Notes under the pieces: model-generated | Databases searched by the model: none | Told to the model about the DNA's origin: nothing | The model's input: only the letters and a program-made list of their open reading frames with translations | Part shown: positions 6,328 to 8,617 of the stretch, one piece after another | How positions within the stretch are numbered: the first letter of the stretch is position 1 | Layout of the letters: each line of letters starts with the position of its first letter | NCBI GenBank assembly: GCA_900550785.1 | Contig: URTL01000083.1 | Coordinates: forward strand, 1-8,617 | Length of the DNA stretch: 8,617 nt | Source: an uncultured Collinsella sp. | GTDB taxonomy: Bacteria > Actinomycetota > Coriobacteriia > Coriobacteriales > Coriobacteriaceae | Direction: 5' to 3' | Translations under genes and position numbers: made by a program

Positions 6328-7071
6328 CTATTGCATCGGGTCGGACAGGACCCGTTCGATCTCTGATGCGGGAAGTGCGCCTTGGCGCAGGATCTGGAGC
6401 CCGCCATGCTGGAACGACACGATGGTCGAGGCGTCGCGACACGGGGTCTCGCCGGCGTCGACGGCAACATCGACCCCCTCCAGGATGCGACCTTCGACGG
6501 CGGCAAAGCTTGCCGGCGAGGGCGCGCCGTGTGTGTTGGCGCTCGTGCAGGCAAGGGGACTGCCGCAGGCGCGGATGAGCGCTTGGACCACGGGAGAGGC
6601 CGAAGCGCGCAGGGCCACGGTGTCGTCGGCAGCACGCATAAAGGTCGGCACGCAGGGAGCCGCCTTGACCACGATAGTCAGGGCTCCCGGCCAGCATCGT
6701 CGCGCAAGTACGCGGGCATCTTCCGGGATATCCACGCCATAGCGGTCGAGCGCCTCGACGCCATCGACCAGCCAGGCGACCGTTTGGGTGAGTTCACGTT
6801 GCTTGAGAGTGAAGATGCGTCGATAGCCGGTGCCGAGCGCAGGGACTGCGGCACCGTTGACGGCAGCCTGCGGATCGCGCGGCCACGATGGGAATTCGCT
6901 TGTATCTTGGGGCACGGCGTCCGAGAAGGCGTTGACTGCCACGGCGACACCGTAGACGGTCTCGGTCGGAATCAAGGCCAGGCCGCCGCGGCCGAGCACC
7001 TCGGCTGTGCGCTCGACGGCAAGCCGATGCGGCTCACGCGCTCCCTCGAATACCCGATAGACCGTCTGCAT
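6328..7071 (-). CDS. tsaC: Threonylcarbamoyl-AMP synthase, TsaC/Sua5/YrdC family
   Basis: Makes threonylcarbamoyl-AMP from threonine, bicarbonate and ATP, the first step of the t6A37 modification in tRNAs that read ANN codons. The YrdC fold is clear: IPTETVYGV at 34–42, KQR at 90–92 (matching the Lys-Gln-Arg of E. coli TsaC), WPGALTIVV near 127–135, TSAN followed by GAPSPASF, and STIVSF before LRQG. At 247 residues it is longer than the ~190–210 of the short form and lacks room for the full Sua5 C-terminal domain. The extra length comes mainly from about 30 residues inserted between the TVYG motif and KQR. The ATG start has AAGGGG 11 bases upstream, a little far. It lies downstream of hicB, and glpK follows after 13 bases. 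tsaC and prmC normally sit side by side; here hicAB lies between them. I see no convincing promoter between hicB and this gene. Confidence 0.9.
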   Translation of the reverse strand: MQTVYRVFEGAREPHRLAVERTAEVLGRGGLALIPTETVYGVAVAVNAFSDAVPQDTSEFPSWPRDPQAAVNGAAVPALGTGYRRIFTLKQRELTQTVAWLVDGVEALDRYGVDIPEDARVLARRCWPGALTIVVKAAPCVPTFMRAADDTVALRASASPVVQALIRACGSPLACTSANTHGAPSPASFAAVEGRILEGVDVAVDAGETPCRDASTIVSFQHGGLQILRQGALPASEIERVLSDPMQ

Positions 7072-7205
7072 GTGTATGCCAGCCCCTTACGCTCCGGTGC
7101 AAGTTTGTTTACTGTGGGGCATTCTCGCACGAAACGTTCAACCTATTTGCCCAGAGCGCATGTTGGTTTGGTGAGCGGCTCTAGTAGTCGGTGAAAGTGA
7201 GGGGG
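7072..7205. other. Intergenic region between hicB and tsaC
   Basis: This 134-base stretch holds no supported gene, no intrinsic terminator for hicB, and no promoter with both boxes. On the minus strand TTGAAC resembles a -35 box, but no -10 lies at the right distance; GAGAAT is too close. tsaC and glpK may depend on read-through from hicAB or prmC, or on a promoter I cannot recognise. Confidence 0.4.
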
Positions 7206-7652
7206 TTATTGGACTGCGACGAACTTCTTTGGCCTGCCGGCGTGGCGTTCTTGGGCGGCGTAGCGCTCGATGCTGTCTATCGTTATCATCCGACGGCCGT
7301 CGACGAGTTCAACATCGAGCTTTCCGGCTTTGACCAGAGCGGTAATCCGCGGAGCGGAGACTTTGAGGTCCAGCGCTGCGTCTTTAAATGTTCGGCACGC
7401 CGCTTCCCGAGCGTCCTCGTGGTCGATTTCGACTGAAAGGGCCACGACCTCGGCCGAGCGTTCGTACCCTGCCGGAGTCAAACCGTTGTTGAGGTCGTCG
7501 GCCAAAAACGCCATCAGTGCCTCGGTGGCATGGGCAATCGCTTCTTCGCGCGTATCGCCATCGGCAAAGGCGCCGGGAATCTGCGGGAAACTGGCGCAGT
7601 AACCGTCGTCTTCTTTTATGAGAACGCAGTCATAGGTAAATCGCTGCCTCAT
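7206..7652 (-). CDS. hicB: HicB antitoxin with C-terminal helix-turn-helix-like segment
   Basis: Antitoxin that binds and blocks HicA and usually represses its own promoter. The 148-residue product has a HicB partial RNase H-like fold at about 1–58: CVLIKEDDGYCASFPQIPG followed by GDTREEAIAHATEAL. This matches the family pattern of an edged strand, DGY, FP..PG, and GdT.eEA. The C-terminal part, about residues 91–131, reads DLKVSAPRITALVKAGKL and then VDGRRMITIDSIERY. This resembles excisionase/MerR-type helix-turn-helix domains rather than the Arc-like or Xre-like domains commonly found in HicB. The frame also has an ATG at 7670 overlapping hicA, but GGAGG five bases before the ATG at 7652 fixes the later start, 11 bases after the hicA stop. 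Cotranscribed with hicA. No intrinsic terminator follows the TAA stop. Confidence 0.87.
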   Translation of the reverse strand: MRQRFTYDCVLIKEDDGYCASFPQIPGAFADGDTREEAIAHATEALMAFLADDLNNGLTPAGYERSAEVVALSVEIDHEDAREAACRTFKDAALDLKVSAPRITALVKAGKLDVELVDGRRMITIDSIERYAAQERHAGRPKKFVAVQ

Positions 7653-7663
7653 TTTGCCTCCAA

Positions 7664-7849
7664 CTACCATTCAGCTTGGCGACGAATACTTGCCCACGTG
7701 CCCTTCTTTGGTCGATCACCACCAGAGCCGTTCACGGTGACAACACGGTCACCAGAAACATACTTAGCATGACTACCGACTTGCGCGACCTTCACGAATC
7801 CATCGTGCTTGAGTAGGGCAATGATTTCCCGAAAGGTAGGAGGTTGCAT
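7664..7849 (-). CDS. hicA: HicA toxin, mRNA interferase
   Basis: Small double-stranded-RNA-binding-fold toxin that, in this family, cleaves mRNA independently of translation until bound by HicB. The 61-residue product has the family layout: FREIIALLKHDGF at 6–18, then VGSHAKY with the conserved catalytic His27 in the GSH motif, a short strand VVTVNG at 36–41, and the ending KKGTWASIRRQAEW at 48–61, matching the usual GTLRSILKQAGL. The common VPxH segment after the second strand is replaced by VNGSGGDRP, a variant worth noting. The ATG start has AAAGAGG seven bases upstream. The gene comes first in the operon, behind a good promoter, with hicB 11 bases downstream; toxin-first order is typical of hicAB. 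The key His is intact, so it is probably active. Confidence 0.88.
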   Translation of the reverse strand: MQPPTFREIIALLKHDGFVKVAQVGSHAKYVSGDRVVTVNGSGGDRPKKGTWASIRRQAEW

Positions 7850-7873
7850 GGGCCGACCTCTTTCAGCCGTCCT

Positions 7874-7895
7874 AATTATAAACTACTTTATAATT
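7874..7895. promoter_or_regulatory. Inverted repeat over the hicAB -10 box, likely HicB operator
   Basis: Arms AATTATAAA (7874–7882) and TTTATAATT (7887–7895) are perfect reverse complements around the four-base spacer CTAC. The left arm contains the whole -10 hexamer of the hicAB promoter. A dimeric repressor bound here would block RNA polymerase, which matches the known self-repression by HicB or HicAB complexes. The repeat is seen directly; the bound protein is inferred. Confidence 0.65.
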
Positions 7896-7903
7896 TTTGC
7901 TAA
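7875..7903 (-). promoter_or_regulatory. Promoter of hicAB
   Basis: On the minus strand a perfect -10 box TATAAT (7875–7880) follows a -35 box TTAGCA (7898–7903, four of six matches to TTGACA) across a 17-base spacer. It lies about 25 bases before the hicA start and 14 bases after the prmC stop. It is the best promoter in the window and gives hicAB its own transcription unit. Confidence 0.75.
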
Positions 7904-7920
7904 CCAGTTAATAAATATTA
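7901..7920. repeat. Two further small palindromes in the AT-rich island
   Basis: TAAC-CA-GTTA at 7901–7910 and TAATA-AA-TATTA at 7909–7920 are both perfect dyads. They touch each other and overlap the prmC stop and the edge of the hicAB -35 box. Together with the main operator they make three dyads in 47 bases. They may be extra operator half-sites, or simply a result of very high AT content. Confidence 0.35.
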
Positions 7921-8617
7921 CTGGCGCTGTTTGGGCTCGGTGACGATGGCTCGGACGATGCGGGGGCGATCGGTGAGGTCATGGACGATACGCACGTCCG
8001 AAAGGCCTGCCTGGCGACAGAGCTCGGCCGCGGCATCGAGGGCACCCTCGTAGAGCTCGCAGGCAAACAGGCCGCCGGCGCGCAGCATGTAAGGCGCCGC
8101 ATTGAGCAGGCGGCGGAAGATATCGAGGCCGTCGGCGCCGCCCTCGAGCGCCAGGTCGGGCTCAAAATCCTTGACCTCGTGCGGCAGCGAGCGCATGACG
8201 CCGGTCGGGATGTAAGGTGGGTTGGAGACAAGCACGTCGAAGGTGCCCCACTCTTCGCGGGGAATGGAACTCACCAGGTTGGTGAGGCTAAAGGCAACCT
8301 CATCTGCCGTGAGGCCGAGGGCGTCGCGGTTTTTGGTGGCCAGATCGATGGCGCGCGGCTCGATATCGGTGGCGGTGCAGGTAACGTGGCCGCGGCGCTC
8401 CCAGGCAAGGGAGAGCGAAATGCAGCCCGTGCCGCAGCCGACCTCGAGAACGCGGGCAGTGCAGGGCTCGGTTGGGGCAGGCGCAGCGGCATCCTGAGCT
8501 GAAGCCGTCTCCTGGCCGGCACCCTCGATGGCGATGCCGTATTCGTCGAGCTCGGGCTCAGCGGCCTCCTCGGCCTCGGTCTCTGCCGCCTGCGCGGCGG
8601 CTTCCTCGGCCTCGCGA
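7918..8617 (-). CDS. prmC: Release factor glutamine N5-methyltransferase, 5' end outside the window
   Basis: Methylates the Gln of the GGQ motif in release factors RF1 and RF2, using S-adenosylmethionine. There are 232 codons before the TAA stop; the N-terminal helical domain lies beyond the right edge. In the visible fragment the SAM-binding motif VLEVGCGTGCISL is at 56–68, the acidic motif TDIEPRAI at 83–90, and the catalytic SNPPYIP at 131–137. The C-terminal EPDLALEGGADGLDIFRRLL block characteristic of PrmC is at 152–171. This last block separates it from the related HemK-like and RNA methyltransferases. Before motif I there is a low-complexity stretch of about 50 residues rich in Glu and Ala, which family members normally lack. 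prmC usually follows prfA and precedes tsaC. Here hicAB follows instead. No terminator is visible after the stop. Confidence 0.93.
   Translation of the reverse strand, partial: REAEEAAAQAAETEAEEAAEPELDEYGIAIEGAGQETASAQDAAAPAPTEPCTARVLEVGCGTGCISLSLAWERRGHVTCTATDIEPRAIDLATKNRDALGLTADEVAFSLTNLVSSIPREEWGTFDVLVSNPPYIPTGVMRSLPHEVKDFEPDLALEGGADGLDIFRRLLNAAPYMLRAGGLFACELYEGALDAAAELCRQAGLSDVRIVHDLTDRPRIVRAIVTEPKQRQ

Noticed and set aside
5499..6578. Plus-strand open frame of 359 codons opposite glpK and the end of tsaC
   Set aside because: It spans two well-supported genes on the other strand and resembles no protein family; a GC-driven shadow frame.
7653..7670. Longer hicB from an ATG overlapping hicA
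   Set aside because: GGAGG five bases before the ATG at 7652 marks the later start, and the added residues VVGGK do not belong to the HicB fold.
1..8617. CRISPR array, insertion sequence, integrase or rRNA
   Set aside because: I saw no regularly spaced direct repeats, no transposase or integrase frame, no terminal inverted repeats and no conserved rRNA sequence.

Overview
The window is a GC-rich bacterial chromosome segment in which every supported gene lies on the minus strand, so it reads from right to left: prmC (5' end missing), hicA, hicB, a TsaC/Sua5-family gene, glpK, upp, then the F-type ATP synthase operon (a small membrane protein in the atpI position, atpB, atpE, atpF, atpH, and atpA cut off at the left edge). 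A prmC–tsaC pair followed at some distance by the atp operon is the order known from high-GC Gram-positive bacteria. Protein character (Walker A GDRKTGKT in the alpha subunit, a b subunit with a signal-peptide-like N-terminus, several GTG starts) fits Actinomycetota. My best guess is a gut Coriobacteriia of the Collinsella type. This is judgement from sequence style, not a database match.

Right part (about 7200–8617): the C-terminal two thirds of PrmC, the release-factor glutamine methyltransferase, carries an unusual Glu/Ala-rich stretch just before its SAM-binding motif. Immediately downstream is an AT-rich island with nested palindromes, a good sigma70-type promoter, and a HicA/HicB toxin–antitoxin pair. 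A perfect 9-bp inverted repeat covers the promoter -10 box, which suggests self-repression by HicB. The HicB has a C-terminal segment resembling an excisionase-type helix-turn-helix. The pair separates prmC from the tRNA-modification gene it usually adjoins, so it looks like an insertion into a housekeeping cluster.

Middle part (about 4003–7071): the TsaC/Sua5 protein (tRNA threonylcarbamoyladenosine synthesis) has an extra loop of about 30 residues. It is followed 13 bases later by glycerol kinase, which keeps its glycerol-binding residues but has an altered phosphate-loop sequence. Next is uracil phosphoribosyltransferase, whose leader contains a small perfect hairpin.

Left part (1–3796): the ATP synthase genes are tightly packed. 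The atpI-like stop lies 3 bases before the GTG start of atpB, atpF and atpH overlap by 11 bases, and atpH and atpA share a base in TAATG. The exception is a 125-base gap before atpE that holds two perfect hairpins and a strong ribosome binding site, plausibly serving the high demand for subunit c. Subunit c is very short (64 residues) and lacks the sodium-ligand pattern, so the enzyme is predicted to be proton-coupled.

Most of the window is ordinary core metabolism. The points most worth checking are the hicAB insertion with its operator, the altered glycerol kinase loop, the TsaC and PrmC insertions, the atpE leader hairpins and the unnamed membrane protein heading the atp operon. I see no CRISPR array, tRNA, rRNA, insertion sequence or larger undescribed system.
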